Below are positions 27,525 to 35,661 of a stretch of DNA of 64,000 nt, piece after piece (within the stretch, counting starts at the first letter, position 1; every line of letters begins with the position of its first letter). The position numbers and the translations under genes were made by a program. The notes beneath the pieces were generated by a model, which saw only the letters and a list, made by a program, of their open reading frames with translations, ran no database searches and had not been told where the DNA came from. Origin of the DNA: CAVRUD01 sp963849635 (lineage in GTDB: Bacteria > Chloroflexota > Chloroflexia > Thermomicrobiales > UBA6265); the NCBI GenBank assembly GCA_963849635.1, contig CAWKIA010000040.1, positions 62,001-126,000 on the forward strand. The letters are read 5' to 3'.

Positions 27525-28346
27525 ATGGACGCTACCCACTTCGGCACCGTCGCCAAGCTCTTCGCTGCCCGCCGCTCCCGCCGCCAGGCCCTGGTCCAGG
27601 GCGGGGCCGGCCTCGCCGCCGGCGCCCTGGCCGCCGCCGGCCTGAGCCACCGCGCCCCCGCCCAGGCGGCCGCCCAGGACGCCACGCCAGCGGCCGACGC
27701 CACCGGGGAGAAGGTCGCGTACCTCTTCGTCCAGTCGTTCCAGTCCGGCACCATCGCTCCGAAGGCGGGCGAGGACGGCACCTACACCGTCACCCTCGCA
27801 CAGGGGCTGGGCCAGACGGTCTACTTCTCCGACCGCCCCGAGCGCATCGTCGGCGCCACGTCCACGCCGCAGTTCCTGGACGGGCTCGGCTTCAATGCGG
27901 ACAACCCGCCCAACGCCGCCCTGGTGGTGGAGGCGAACCCGGGCGAGGAGGACATCGCCGTCCTAGAGTTGTTCAACCCGACGTACGATGAGAGCACCCA
28001 CACCGCCACCTACGACGTCACGGTGCTCGCGGAGTGGGAGGACGCGCTGGGGATGGGCTTTAGCGAGGCCCCGACCGACCTGGTGGCGCTCGGGTCCAGC
28101 TTCGGCGCCGCCCACCTCTTCATCGACGACTGCGCCGATCTGACCATGTGCCAGGATCCTATTGGCGTTGGCGTCGGCGACCTCCCTGGTGGACCGATCG
28201 GCCAATGCTGGAGTTGGGGCGGCAGCGGCTGCCAGCCGGACAACCCCAACTGCCCCGGACCGTCTCGGGCGACCCTGAATCAGGCGTGCAACCAAACCTA
28301 TGGCGCTGGGGCCTGCGGCGACCCTCCCGCATGCTCTGCATATTAG
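27525..28346 (+). CDS. Array copy 15: Tat-secreted Cys-rich protein, intact
   Basis: A complete 273-residue member with AAGGAG 8 nt before the ATG. Signal AARRSRRQALVQGGAGLAAG; core EKVAYLFVQSFQSGTIAPKA, TVTLAQGLGQTVYFSDRPER, anchor FGAAHLFIDDCADL. The tail has eight cysteines: GDLPGGPIGQCWSWGGSGC, QPDNPNCPGPSRATLNQACN, QTYGAGACGDPPACSAY; the usual C-x-P-C is replaced by C-Q-P-D-N-P-N-C. Its TAG lies only 35 bases before the thioredoxin-like gene, which is therefore probably co-transcribed with it. Confidence 0.85.
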   Translation: MDATHFGTVAKLFAARRSRRQALVQGGAGLAAGALAAAGLSHRAPAQAAAQDATPAADATGEKVAYLFVQSFQSGTIAPKAGEDGTYTVTLAQGLGQTVYFSDRPERIVGATSTPQFLDGLGFNADNPPNAALVVEANPGEEDIAVLELFNPTYDESTHTATYDVTVLAEWEDALGMGFSEAPTDLVALGSSFGAAHLFIDDCADLTMCQDPIGVGVGDLPGGPIGQCWSWGGSGCQPDNPNCPGPSRATLNQACNQTYGAGACGDPPACSAY

Positions 28347-28381
28347 GGCACACCAACTGCCCCCGACGGAGGAATCTCGCC

Positions 28382-29461
28382 ATGCCGCTCGTCCTCACCG
28401 TCCTCACCGTCCTCGCCGCCGCCCTGCTCGCGCTCCTGACGCTGCAGGGCTGGGCGCTGCTCCAGCTGCGCCCCCAACACGCCCGCCTCCACCAGCGCCT
28501 CGACACCCTGGCCACCCGCCTGGCCACGCGGCCGGTGGGCGCCGCTGCCGTCAGCCCCCGCCCCGTCGATGCCCCGCCCGCGGACGAGGTGCCGGCCGGC
28601 CTGCTCGACCACCCCGCCCCGCCCGTCGCCGCCGTCGACCTCACCGGCCACACCGTCACCCTCGACGACCTGCGGGCGGCGGGCACACCGGTGCTGCTCC
28701 TATTCACCGACCCGCGCTGCGGCCCCTGCTACGAGCTGCTGCCCGACGTCGGCGGCTGGCAGCGCGTCTACGGCGATCGGCTCACGATCGCCCTGGTCAG
28801 CAGCGGCGACCCCGCCCTCAACCGGGCGATGACCGCGGAGTACGGCATCGGCACTGTCCTGCTCCAAGATCCGGAGGCGCGCGAGATCGCGACCGCCTTC
28901 GGCCTCGGCCAGGCGCCGGCCGCGGTCCTGATCCGCCCCGACGGCACCGTCGGCAGCCGCCCCACCTTCGGCGCCTATGCGGTGCGCGCCCTGGTGGCCG
29001 ACGCGCTCGGCCTGGCGCTGCCCGCCCCGCCGACCCAGACCGTCCGGCCGGTCGCGCTCGGCGAGGCGGTGCCGGCGCTGCGCCGCCCCGACCTCGACGG
29101 CCGCGTCGTCGATCTGGCCGCGCGCGGCGTGCCGACGCTGCTGCTGTTCTGGAGCCCCGGCTGCCCGCACTGCCGGGAGCTGCTGCCGATGATGCAGGCC
29201 TGGCCGCAGTGGCCCGGCGCCCCGCGCCTGGTCGTGGTCACACGTGGGCCGGCCGCCTTCACCCGTGAGGTCGGGTTGGCGGCGCCGGTGGTGACCGACG
29301 ACGACCGGTCGCTGGCCCAGACGTTCGGGGCGGCGGGGACGCCGGCGGCGGTGCTGCTCGACGCCGCCGGGATCGTCGCTTCCGAGGTCGCCCGCGGCGC
29401 CACCGGCGTCCGGGCCCTAGTCGCCGCCCGCCTGCTCCCCGCGGCCACCACGGTCGCCTGA
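28382..29461 (+). CDS. Membrane-anchored protein with two thioredoxin-like domains, MauD/TlpA-like
   Basis: A 359-residue protein with GGAGGA 8 nt before the ATG. One N-terminal helix (LVLTVLTVLAAALLALLTLQ) anchors it; a linker follows, then a thioredoxin-like fold with TDPRCGPCYELLPDVGGW (CGPC 113-116) and a second with WSPGCPHCRELLPMMQAW (CPHC 261-264); cis-Pro-like motifs are QAPAAVLI and GTPAAVLL. Layout and first line resemble MauD, the accessory protein needed for the disulfide-rich small subunit of methylamine dehydrogenase, but with a second domain. Both CxxC pairs are intact, so a thiol-disulfide exchange role outside the membrane is likely. It lies inside the array between copies 15 and 16, suggesting that it serves their Cys-rich tails. 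Confidence 0.8.
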   Translation: MPLVLTVLTVLAAALLALLTLQGWALLQLRPQHARLHQRLDTLATRLATRPVGAAAVSPRPVDAPPADEVPAGLLDHPAPPVAAVDLTGHTVTLDDLRAAGTPVLLLFTDPRCGPCYELLPDVGGWQRVYGDRLTIALVSSGDPALNRAMTAEYGIGTVLLQDPEAREIATAFGLGQAPAAVLIRPDGTVGSRPTFGAYAVRALVADALGLALPAPPTQTVRPVALGEAVPALRRPDLDGRVVDLAARGVPTLLLFWSPGCPHCRELLPMMQAWPQWPGAPRLVVVTRGPAAFTREVGLAAPVVTDDDRSLAQTFGAAGTPAAVLLDAAGIVASEVARGATGVRALVAARLLPAATTVA

Positions 29462-29519
29462 CCGGGCCGGGCGCCGTGCCCGGTCGGACCCATCGCGTAC
29501 AAAACGAAAGAAGGATGAG

Positions 29520-30329
29520 ATGGACGCCACCCGCATCGACACCATTGCCAAGCGCTTCGCCGCCCGCCGCTCCCGCCGCCAGGCCGTGCGCCAGGGCGGG
29601 GCCGGCTTGGCCGCCGCCGCCCTGGCCACCGCTGAGCCTGACCCGGTCAGCGCGCGCCCAGGACGCCACCCCGCCCGCGACGGACGTGGGCGAGAAGACC
29701 ATGTATCTCTTCCTCCAGTCGTTCCAGTCCGGCAGCCTCGCCCCGGTAGACGGTGCAGAGGACCGCTACACCCTGACCCTGGACCAGGGGCTGGGCCAAA
29801 CGATCTACTTCTCCGACCGGCCCGAGCGCCTCGTCGGAGCGAGCCCGACGCCCAGTTCCTGGCCGGCCTCGGCTTCCCGCCCGACAACCCGCCGAATGCC
29901 GCCCTGGTGGTGGAGACGGCGGCTGGCGCGACCGAGATCGCCGTGGTCGAGCTCTTCACGCCGGCCTACGACGAGGCGACCCACACCGCGACCTACGAGG
30001 TGGCGGTGCTGGAGGAGTGGGAGAACGCGCTCGGGGTGGGCCTCACCCAGACGCCGAATGACCTGGCGGCCTTCGGGGAGACCTTCGGCGCCGCCCACCT
30101 CTTCATCGACGGCTGCCCCCCTTGGCGTCAGTTGCTTTGGCCAGCTCAGCTCAACAGCCGGCCCCACATGGCTCGGTACGATCCCCGGCGGGCCGGTCTT
30201 TTGCTGCTGGAGTCCGGACAACGGGTGCAAGCCGGCCAACTGCGGCGACAACACGGACTACGACAAAATCTGTGCACAGGCCTTCAAGACATACGTGGAC
30301 AATGGGTTGGCGTCTATGCGGGTAACTAA
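29520..30329 (+). pseudogene. Array copy 16: Tat-secreted Cys-rich protein, several frameshifts
   Basis: ATG with AAGAAGGA 4 nt upstream. Signal AARRSRRQAVRQGGAGLAAA; breaks near 29635 (then ARAQDATPPATDVGEKTMYL in another frame), near 29850 (ASPT/PSSW compared with AQFLAGLGFPPDNPPNAALV) and just after the anchor, which has the variant FIDGC. The repaired tail reads SCFGQLSSTAGPTWLGTIPG, VFCCWSPDNGCKPANCGDNT, DYDKICAQAFKTYVDNG; its C-terminal end is unclear because the frame carrying this tail runs on into the next spacer. It shares its tail subtype with copy 2. Confidence 0.7.
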
Positions 30330-30536
30330 GCGGCGCCCGCGCCGCAACCCCCGCCGGCGACGGAGGCGCGGCTTCCTCCCGTGCACGGGCGCGGCCCCAG
30401 GCCGCCCGCCGCCGGACCCGGCGGCCGGGGCGCCCTCGTTGCCCGGACTCCGGCGTACGGCGACCGCGCGGCCGCCGGTCGCCGTGCCACCGCGGACCGC
30501 ATCCGTTCGCGAACACCTGCTAAGGAGGCAACTCAG

Positions 30537-31347
30537 ATGGACGCTCATCACTTCGACACGATTGCCAAGCGCTTCGCCGCCCGCCGCTCCCGCCGCCAGG
30601 CCGTGCGCCAGGCCGGCGCCGGGCTGGCCGCCGGCGCCCTCGCCGCCGCCGGCCTCGGCCGCGCCTCCGCCCACGCCCAGGAGGCCACCCCGCCCGCAGC
30701 GGACGTGGGCGACAAGACGATGTTCCTCTTCCTCCAGTCCTTCCAGTCCGGCAGCATCGCCCCCAAGGAGGACGGCGCCGAGGGCCGCTACACCCTGACC
30801 CTGGAGCAAGGACTGGGCCAGACGATCTACTTCTCCGACCGGCCCGAGCGGATCGTCGGGGTGCCTCCGACCCCCGCGTTCCTTGGAGGGCCTCGGCTTC
30901 CCCGACGACAACCCGCCCAACGCCGCCCTGGTGGTGGAGACAGCGGACGGCGAGACCGAGATCGCCGTGGTCGAGCTGTTCAGCCCGGCCTACGACGAGG
31001 CGACCCACACCGCGACCTACGAGGTGGCGGTGCTGGAGGAATGGGAGACCGAGCTCGGGGTGGGCCTGACCCAGACGCCGGCCGACCTGGCGGCGTTCGG
31101 GGACCGCTTCGGCGCCGCCCACCTCTTCATCGACGACTGCGCGGACCAATTGCTCATCTGCTACACCGATCCCTGCAACGGGGTCAATGTCGGCTCCCTC
31201 GGCGTGCACGGCATGTGCTGGAGCTGGGACGACTGGACGTGCCACCCGTGCGGCATCGACTGGTCCGGCGCTGACTCCCAGTGCAACGCCACGTACTCGG
31301 CCTGCGATGACGTCTGCGCCACCAACTGGGCGAGCATCTGCCTCTAG
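30537..31347 (+). pseudogene. Array copy 17: Tat-secreted Cys-rich protein, one frameshift
   Basis: A strong ribosome site (AAGGAGG, 8 nt before ATG). Signal AARRSRRQAVRQAGAGLAAG, then ASAHAQEATPPAADVG. The frame breaks near 30888 (VGVPPTPAFLGG, then GLGFPDDNPPNAALVVETAD) by one added base, and is otherwise open to TAG 31347. The tail has ten cysteines: LLICYTDPCNGVNV, GMCWSWDDWTCHPCGIDW, QCNATYSACDDVCATNW, ending SICL. Repaired length is about 269 residues. Confidence 0.75.
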
Positions 31348-31405
31348 ACGGCCCGCGGCGGGCGAGGCGGCCGAGCTCAGCACGCATGCACAGAAGGAGT
31401 ACGGT

Positions 31406-32233
31406 ATGGACGCTCATCGATTCGACACAATCGTCAAGCTGTTCGCCTCGCGCCGCACCCGGCGCCAGGTCCTCGCCCAGAGTGCCACCGGCCTCGCCGC
31501 CAGCCTGGGAACGGCTCGCGCCGCCGCCCAGGAGGCTACCCCGGCGGCCGGCGAGACCGGCGAGAAGACCGAGTTCCTCTTCGTCCAGTCGTTCCGGTCC
31601 GGCTCCATCGCCCCGAAGGCGGGGGAGGACGGCATCTACACCCTGACCCTAGAGCAGGGCCTCGGGCAGACGATCTACTTCTCCGACCGCCCCGAGCGCC
31701 TCGTCGGCGCCGATCCAACCGCCGGGTTCCTGGCCGGGCTGGGCTTCTCGCCGGAGAACCCGCCGAACGCGGCGCTCGTGATCGAGCCCGCCCCCGGCGA
31801 GACCGAGATCGCGGTGCTGGAGCTGTTCAACCCGACCTACGATGAGGCGACCCACACCGCCACCTACGACGTCAAGGCGCTGGCGGCGTGGGAGCGAACG
31901 CTGGCGCTGGGGTTTGTCGAGGCGCCGAACGATCCGGCGGCGCTCGCCCCCACCTTCGGCGCCGCCCATCTGTTCATCGATGACTGCCAGAACGCGGACA
32001 TCATCTGCTATGGCCAGGACAATGACGAAGTCGACAGCTTTGATACCCAGGGGATGTGCTACAACTACCTCACCTGCTTCCCCTGCGAGCCCTACGGTCA
32101 CACCCAGCCCGACAAGTGCCAGACCAATCGGTACTGGAACCAAAAGTGCAACGATTCGTTCCCCGACTGTGCCGGAAAATGCTGGAACGACGACACCGTA
32201 TATAACTACAGGTCCGTATGCCCATACCCATAG
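31406..32233 (+). CDS. Array copy 18: Tat-secreted Cys-rich protein, intact, last of array
   Basis: A complete 275-residue member with AGAAGGAG 6 nt before the ATG. Signal RTRRQVLAQSATGLAASLGT; core TEFLFVQSFRSGSIAPKAGE, IYFSDRPERLVGADP, FSPENPPNAALVIEPAPGET. The anchor is FGAAHLFIDDCQNA. The tail has ten cysteines: IICYGQDNDEVD, MCYNYLTCFPCEPYGHTQ, KCQTNRYWNQKCNDSFPDC, AGKCWNDD and SVCPYP, closest to copy 4, which lies 15 kb away. Its third-position and codon composition is slightly less GC-biased than in neighbours. It is followed by about 250 bases without a gene and then insertion-sequence debris. Confidence 0.85.
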   Translation: MDAHRFDTIVKLFASRRTRRQVLAQSATGLAASLGTARAAAQEATPAAGETGEKTEFLFVQSFRSGSIAPKAGEDGIYTLTLEQGLGQTIYFSDRPERLVGADPTAGFLAGLGFSPENPPNAALVIEPAPGETEIAVLELFNPTYDEATHTATYDVKALAAWERTLALGFVEAPNDPAALAPTFGAAHLFIDDCQNADIICYGQDNDEVDSFDTQGMCYNYLTCFPCEPYGHTQPDKCQTNRYWNQKCNDSFPDCAGKCWNDDTVYNYRSVCPYP

Positions 32234-32485
32234 CCAAGGTGAGCGTGGAGTCGTCGCGGTAAGGGCGACATCGGGATCTTGTCGTCCCCGATCGGTCTAT
32301 CCCCGGCTCCAGTTGAGACCAGTGGGAGCACCCGCGCCGACGTCACGAACGGTTTTCAGGGAGGTCCCACAGATCTTGGAGGTCGAGGGGCCCCAGCCGT
32401 TTCGGCCGGGCACGCTCGTTGGCGAACGCCTCGAGCCGAGCCGCCTCACACCGCTCCACGCCCGCCGTGCGTGTGCCGCCCTCGG

Positions 32486-32760
32486 GAGACGGTCTACCGC
32501 AAACTGGGGGTGACGGAGCAGACCATCTACCGCTGGAAGCGAACGTTCGCCGGGCTTGGCGTGGCCGAGCTGCGGCGCCTCCGGCAGGCGGAGGAGGAGT
32601 ACCGCAAGCTCAAGCAACTGGTGGCCGACCTCACCCTCGACAAGCAGATGCTGCAGGAGGCACTCCGGAAACACTGGTGAAGCCGGCCCAGCAACGGGCC
32701 GTGGTCCAGTTCTTCCGGACCGGCTTTCGGGTGAGCGAGCGGGCGACGGCGACCGCCTGA
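32486..32760 (+). mobile_element. IS3-family (IS407-like) transposase remnant, OrfA end and OrfB start
   Basis: OrfA part (to TGA 32680) reads KLGVTEQTIYRWKRTFAGLG, VAELRRLRQAEEEYRKLKQL, VADLTLDKQMLQEALRKHW, the helix-turn-helix and leucine-zipper region of IS407-group OrfA. OrfB would start at the overlapping GTG 32677 (KPAQQRAVVQFFRTGFRVSE) but stops after 27 codons at 32760. The N-terminus of OrfA and nearly all of OrfB, including the DDE domain, are missing. The ISAs1-like element begins 14 bases later, which may have truncated OrfB. Confidence 0.8.
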
Positions 32761-32773
32761 CCGGGCCGGGCGA

Positions 32774-34038
32774 CAGGGCAATAGCATCTTAGTGGGCCAG
32801 GATCTGGAGGAGGGAGGCGTCAGCCCATCCGGCCATCAGGCGTTTGGTCGCCACGCCGACCGTCGCCGTCCGCTCCTGGCGCAAGAGGTTGAGGGCAACG
32901 TGGCGCAGCACGGCCAGGTTCTCGGCCGCATGCCCGGCCCGTACCCGGCTTTCGTCCTCCCGGAACGCCACGTCGAGCACCCAGTGCAGTTGGTTCTCGA
33001 TCGCCCAATGGCTGCGCACCGTCGCCAAAAACCGCACCGGGTCGCCGTCGAGGCTGCTCAGGAAGGTAGCGCCGCTCGGTGGTCCGCTCCGCGCCGATCC
33101 GGCGCTCGGCCGCGACGAGCGCCACGGTCCGCAGGTCCGCCCAGGCACCGCTCGGATCGAGCCAGGTCGATCACCCGCGGATCGGCGATCGTCCAGCAGC
33201 GGCGGCGCTCAATCCGGCCGTGCCCCTTCTCCAGCGTCTGGGCATAGCCGACCGCGTCCCCGCCCGCGTTCGGTCCCACCGCGTCGGCGAAGACGCTGGC
33301 CACGTCGGTCGCCAGGTGGGGGTGGTTGTCCTTGAGCGCCAGCACGTAGGCGGCCGCCCGCGCCCGGATCGTGCGCGCGATCCCCTTCTGGCACCCCATC
33401 GCGTCGATCGTGACGACACAGCCGCCCAGGGCGAGGACATCGAGCAGGGCCGGGATGGCGGTGATCTCGTTCGACTTGCTCGTCAACCGCCGCCTGCCCC
33501 AGCACGACGCCGTTGGCCGGTCGCCCAGGCGCTGACCAGGTGGAGCGGACCCCGGCCGGCGGCGTGGTCGTGGCTGCGGCGCAGCGTCTTGCCGTCGATG
33601 GCCACCACCTGGCCGCCCGTCAGCCGCACCGTGTCCTGGACCCAGGCCAGGAACCGGGCTTCGAAGGCGTTCGAAGGCGACCGGGTCGAGCGCGGCGAAG
33701 ACGCGGCCGAAGGTGTCGTGGGAGGGGATACCGTGGGGCAGGTCCAGGAACTGGGCCAAAAACGCCCGCTTGCGGTGCCCAAACTGCTCGACGGCCACCC
33801 AGGTGTCGGCCCCGCACACGACCGCGCAGACGGCGATCGTCCCCACGTCCAGCAGGCGATGCCGCTTGGTGCGCTCGACGCGGGGATCGGGCAGGTCGGC
33901 GAAGTGGTCGCGCAAGCCGCGACCGGGCACAGCCTCTTCCATGCGGGGCCTCCACGGCGGGGAACCAACGCATCGTTCCCCACCGTCTGCCCCCAAGCCC
34001 GCCCCAACCTCAAGCCCGCTTGAAATGCGATTGCCCTG
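32774..34038 (-). mobile_element. ISAs1-like insertion sequence with terminal inverted repeats
   Basis: The left end CAGGGCAATAGCATC (32774-32788) and the right end, read in reverse complement, CAGGGCAATCGCATT (34024-34038) match at 13 of 15 positions and bracket a 1265-base element holding one transposase on the minus strand. Size, CAGGG termini and transposase type fit the ISAs1 family. I see no clear direct target duplication beside the ends, so one end may have been rearranged after insertion. It separates the array from the sugar-transport region. Confidence 0.8.
32789..33942 (-). pseudogene. ISAs1-family DDE transposase, frame-broken
   Basis: Reads LRDHFADLPDPRVERTKRHR and GTIAVCAVVCGADTWVAVEQ at the N-terminus, GGQVVAIDGKTLRRSHDH (first catalytic Asp) in a second frame, VVTIDAMGCQKGIARTIRAR (second Asp) and, in a third, ENQLHWVLDVAFREDESRVR (catalytic Glu region) to the TAA at 32789. 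At least three frameshifts near 33640, 33490 and 33130 prevent one continuous product, so this copy is probably inactive unless the shifts are sequence errors. Confidence 0.8.
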
Positions 34039-34056
34039 GCATGTCAGTCGGCTAGC

Positions 34057-34112
34057 TTGACAAGCGGGTCGAACGTGATAGAGTCAGCCCGACCACCTGA
34101 GAGCGCTCCCAG
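34057..34112 (+). promoter_or_regulatory. Promoter and operator of the LacI-family gene
   Basis: TTGACA (34057-34062), 16 bases, TAGAGT (34079-34084), then the near-perfect palindrome CTGAGAGCGCTCCCAG (34097-34112). The same arrangement with a perfect palindrome precedes the transport operon at 35406. Position overlapping the transcription start is typical of LacI-type repression, so the regulator probably represses itself. Confidence 0.7.
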
Positions 34113-34147
34113 TCGTTTGCCCGTCGCTTGCCGCAGCGAGGTCGCCT

Positions 34148-35252
34148 GTGCCGACGCGCGCCAAGGCCGCCGCGAAGGATCGCCTGAATCTGGAAGAGAT
34201 CGGCCGTCTGGCCGGTGTCTCGCGCTCTACAGTCTCGCGCGTCGTCAACGGCGACCGCTGGGTCAGCGCCGCCGCACGGCAGCGGGTCGAAGAGGTGGTC
34301 CGCGCCAACAACTACCACCCGGACGCGGCGGCACGCAGCCTCGCCTCGCGCCGGACCCGGATCATCGGGCTCCTTATCCCGCACGCCGTCGGCGCCATCT
34401 TCCGCGATCCGTTCTATCCGATCCTCATCCAGGGCGCGATCGAGGCCTGCAACGAGGCAGACTACAACCTGACCATGCTGATGGAGACGGCCGCCGCTAC
34501 CTCCGACCGCGTCTACCGCCGGGTCATCCGCGGGCGTCACGTCGACGGCGTGGTGATCGGCTCCAGCGTCATCGACGACCCGATGGTTGCCCAACTGGTG
34601 CGTGACGGATTCCCCTTCGTCTCGGTCGGCCGCCACCCCGGGCACGAGGTCAGCTTCGTCGATATCGACAACCGCGGCGCCGCCCGCGAGGCCGTCGCCC
34701 ATCTGATCGGGCACGGCCATCGCCGGATCGCGATGCTGACCGGGCCGAGCGACGGGATCGCGTCGATCGACCGCCACGCCGGCTACGTCGACGCCCTCCT
34801 GGAAGCCGGGATCGCACCAGACCCCGCTCTGACGGTCCACACCGAGTTCACCCGCGACGGCGGTTACCAGGCGATGCGCATCGGTCCTGGCCGTTGCCGG
34901 TGACGCCGGTCCGCCCGAGGCGCTCTTCATCGCCAGCGACGCGATGGCCTACGGCGCCCTTCAGGCGCTGCGTGATGCCGGACTGCATGTGCCGGACGAC
35001 ATCGCGATCATGGGGTTCGACGGCCTGGAGCAGGTGCTCATCTCGCTCGAAGTCCTCTCGACGGTAGTGCAGCCGACGGTCGACGAGGGGCGAGAGGCCG
35101 TTCGCATCCTCCTGGAGCTGCTGGAGCACCCGGAGCGGGCGCCAATTCAGCGCTATCTGCCGACCCGGCTCTCGCTGCAACGGTCGTGCGGGTGCGGCCC
35201 GGAGTCGACGGTGCCGGTTGAGCAACTGGTGATAGGAGGTGGGGCAGGCTAG
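34148..35252 (+). pseudogene. LacI-family transcriptional regulator (one frameshift)
   Basis: A sugar-responsive repressor of about 365 residues. The N-terminus has the LacI helix-turn-helix and hinge (NLEEIGRLAGVSRSTVSRVV, NNYHPDAAARSLASRRT), followed by a periplasmic-binding-like sensor: IIGLLIPHAVGAIFRDPFYP, VDGVVIGSSVIDD, DNRGAAREAVAHLIGHGHRR, then in the next frame EALFIASDAMAYGALQALRD, VPDDIAIMGFDG, LSTVVQPTVDEGREAV. Start is GTG 34148. One or two extra bases near 34878 split the gene after YQAMR. The rest is well conserved, so either the damage is recent or it is a sequence error. It likely controls the adjacent ABC operon through the palindromes at 34097 and 35406. Confidence 0.85.
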
Positions 35253-35364
35253 CACGTCGAGCTGTCCTCGACGGAGTCTGTCTGGAGCTGAAGGCAGGCT
35301 TATTCTAGCCACAGGAAGCGATCCATCAGCACTGATCGACGTTGGCCCGGGCATCCCCAGTGGC

Positions 35365-35421
35365 TTGACAACGAGGACCGGACATGGTAGAGTCAGCGGT
35401 ACCCCCTGGGAGCGCTCCCAG
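35365..35421 (+). promoter_or_regulatory. Promoter and LacI-type operator of the sugar ABC operon
   Basis: TTGACA (35365-35370), 17 bases, TAGAGT (35388-35393), then the perfect 16-base palindrome CTGGGAGCGCTCCCAG (35406-35421), just where transcription should begin. The central GCGC and symmetric arms match LacI-family operators. The rest of the gap 35253-35661 shows no gene; an untranslated leader of about 240 bases separates the promoter from the binding-protein start. Confidence 0.75.
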
Positions 35422-35661
35422 TCTCTCGCTCGACCACGCCGTCACGGGGACACCGGTCCCCGATTCCCTCCACCGACCACAGCGGTTGCACGCTGCTTCG
35501 ACGGTTGACCGTCGCGCGATACGCGCCCGAAACGGTAGGCCGGCAGCGGATCTGATTCGGCGCTACGCGCCGCCGCCCGGGACAGACCGGCGGCGAGGCT
35601 CGAGAACCCCGAAGGTCCGGAAGGTGCGCAGTCACCCATCGTGAGAAAGGGGAAAGCCAGC

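Larger units (their letters stand above)
13214..32233 (+). repeat. Tandem array of 18 paralogous Tat-secreted, Cys-rich-tail protein genes
   Basis: Eighteen same-strand copies at steps of mostly 0.87-1.1 kb. Each copy has: a Tat signal with S/TRR at about residue 18-21; the processing-like region AQ(D/E)ATP; FLFVQSFQSG; YTLTLEQGLGQTIYFSDRPE; RIVGAxPTxxFLxGLGF; DNPPNAALVV; EIAVVELFxPxYDEATHTAT; YEVAVLEEWE; and the anchor FGAAHLFIDDC. The core has no cysteine. After the anchor the tail diverges but keeps a pattern: Cys, 7-8 residues, Cys, a variable loop, G-x-C-[WY]-x-[WY], a short gap, C-x-P-C, [YW], C-N-x-x-[YF]-P-x-C and x-x-x-C. The IYFSDRP/DPPNA type core reminds me of a widespread uncharacterised secreted domain; I could not check this. 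The longest interruptions are at 24787-25707 and the thioredoxin-like gene at 28382. Confidence 0.9.

Noticed and set aside
28382..29461. Methylamine dehydrogenase locus, given the MauD-like protein and Cys/Trp-rich tails
   Set aside because: No large subunit, MauE, MauG or cytochrome gene is present and the tails do not follow the tryptophylquinone subunit pattern; only the accessory-protein resemblance was kept.
13214..32233. Diversity-generating retroelement as the source of tail variation
   Set aside because: No reverse transcriptase, template repeat or accessory gene is visible, and tails differ by length and whole blocks rather than by adenine-directed substitutions.
13214..32233. CRISPR array or integron cassette array
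   Set aside because: Units are about 1-kb coding genes, not short repeats and spacers; no cas genes, integrase or attC-like palindromes were seen between copies.
32774..34038. Composite transposon carrying the array
   Set aside because: Only one insertion sequence edge is seen, on the right; no matching element lies at the left end near 7.7-13 kb.
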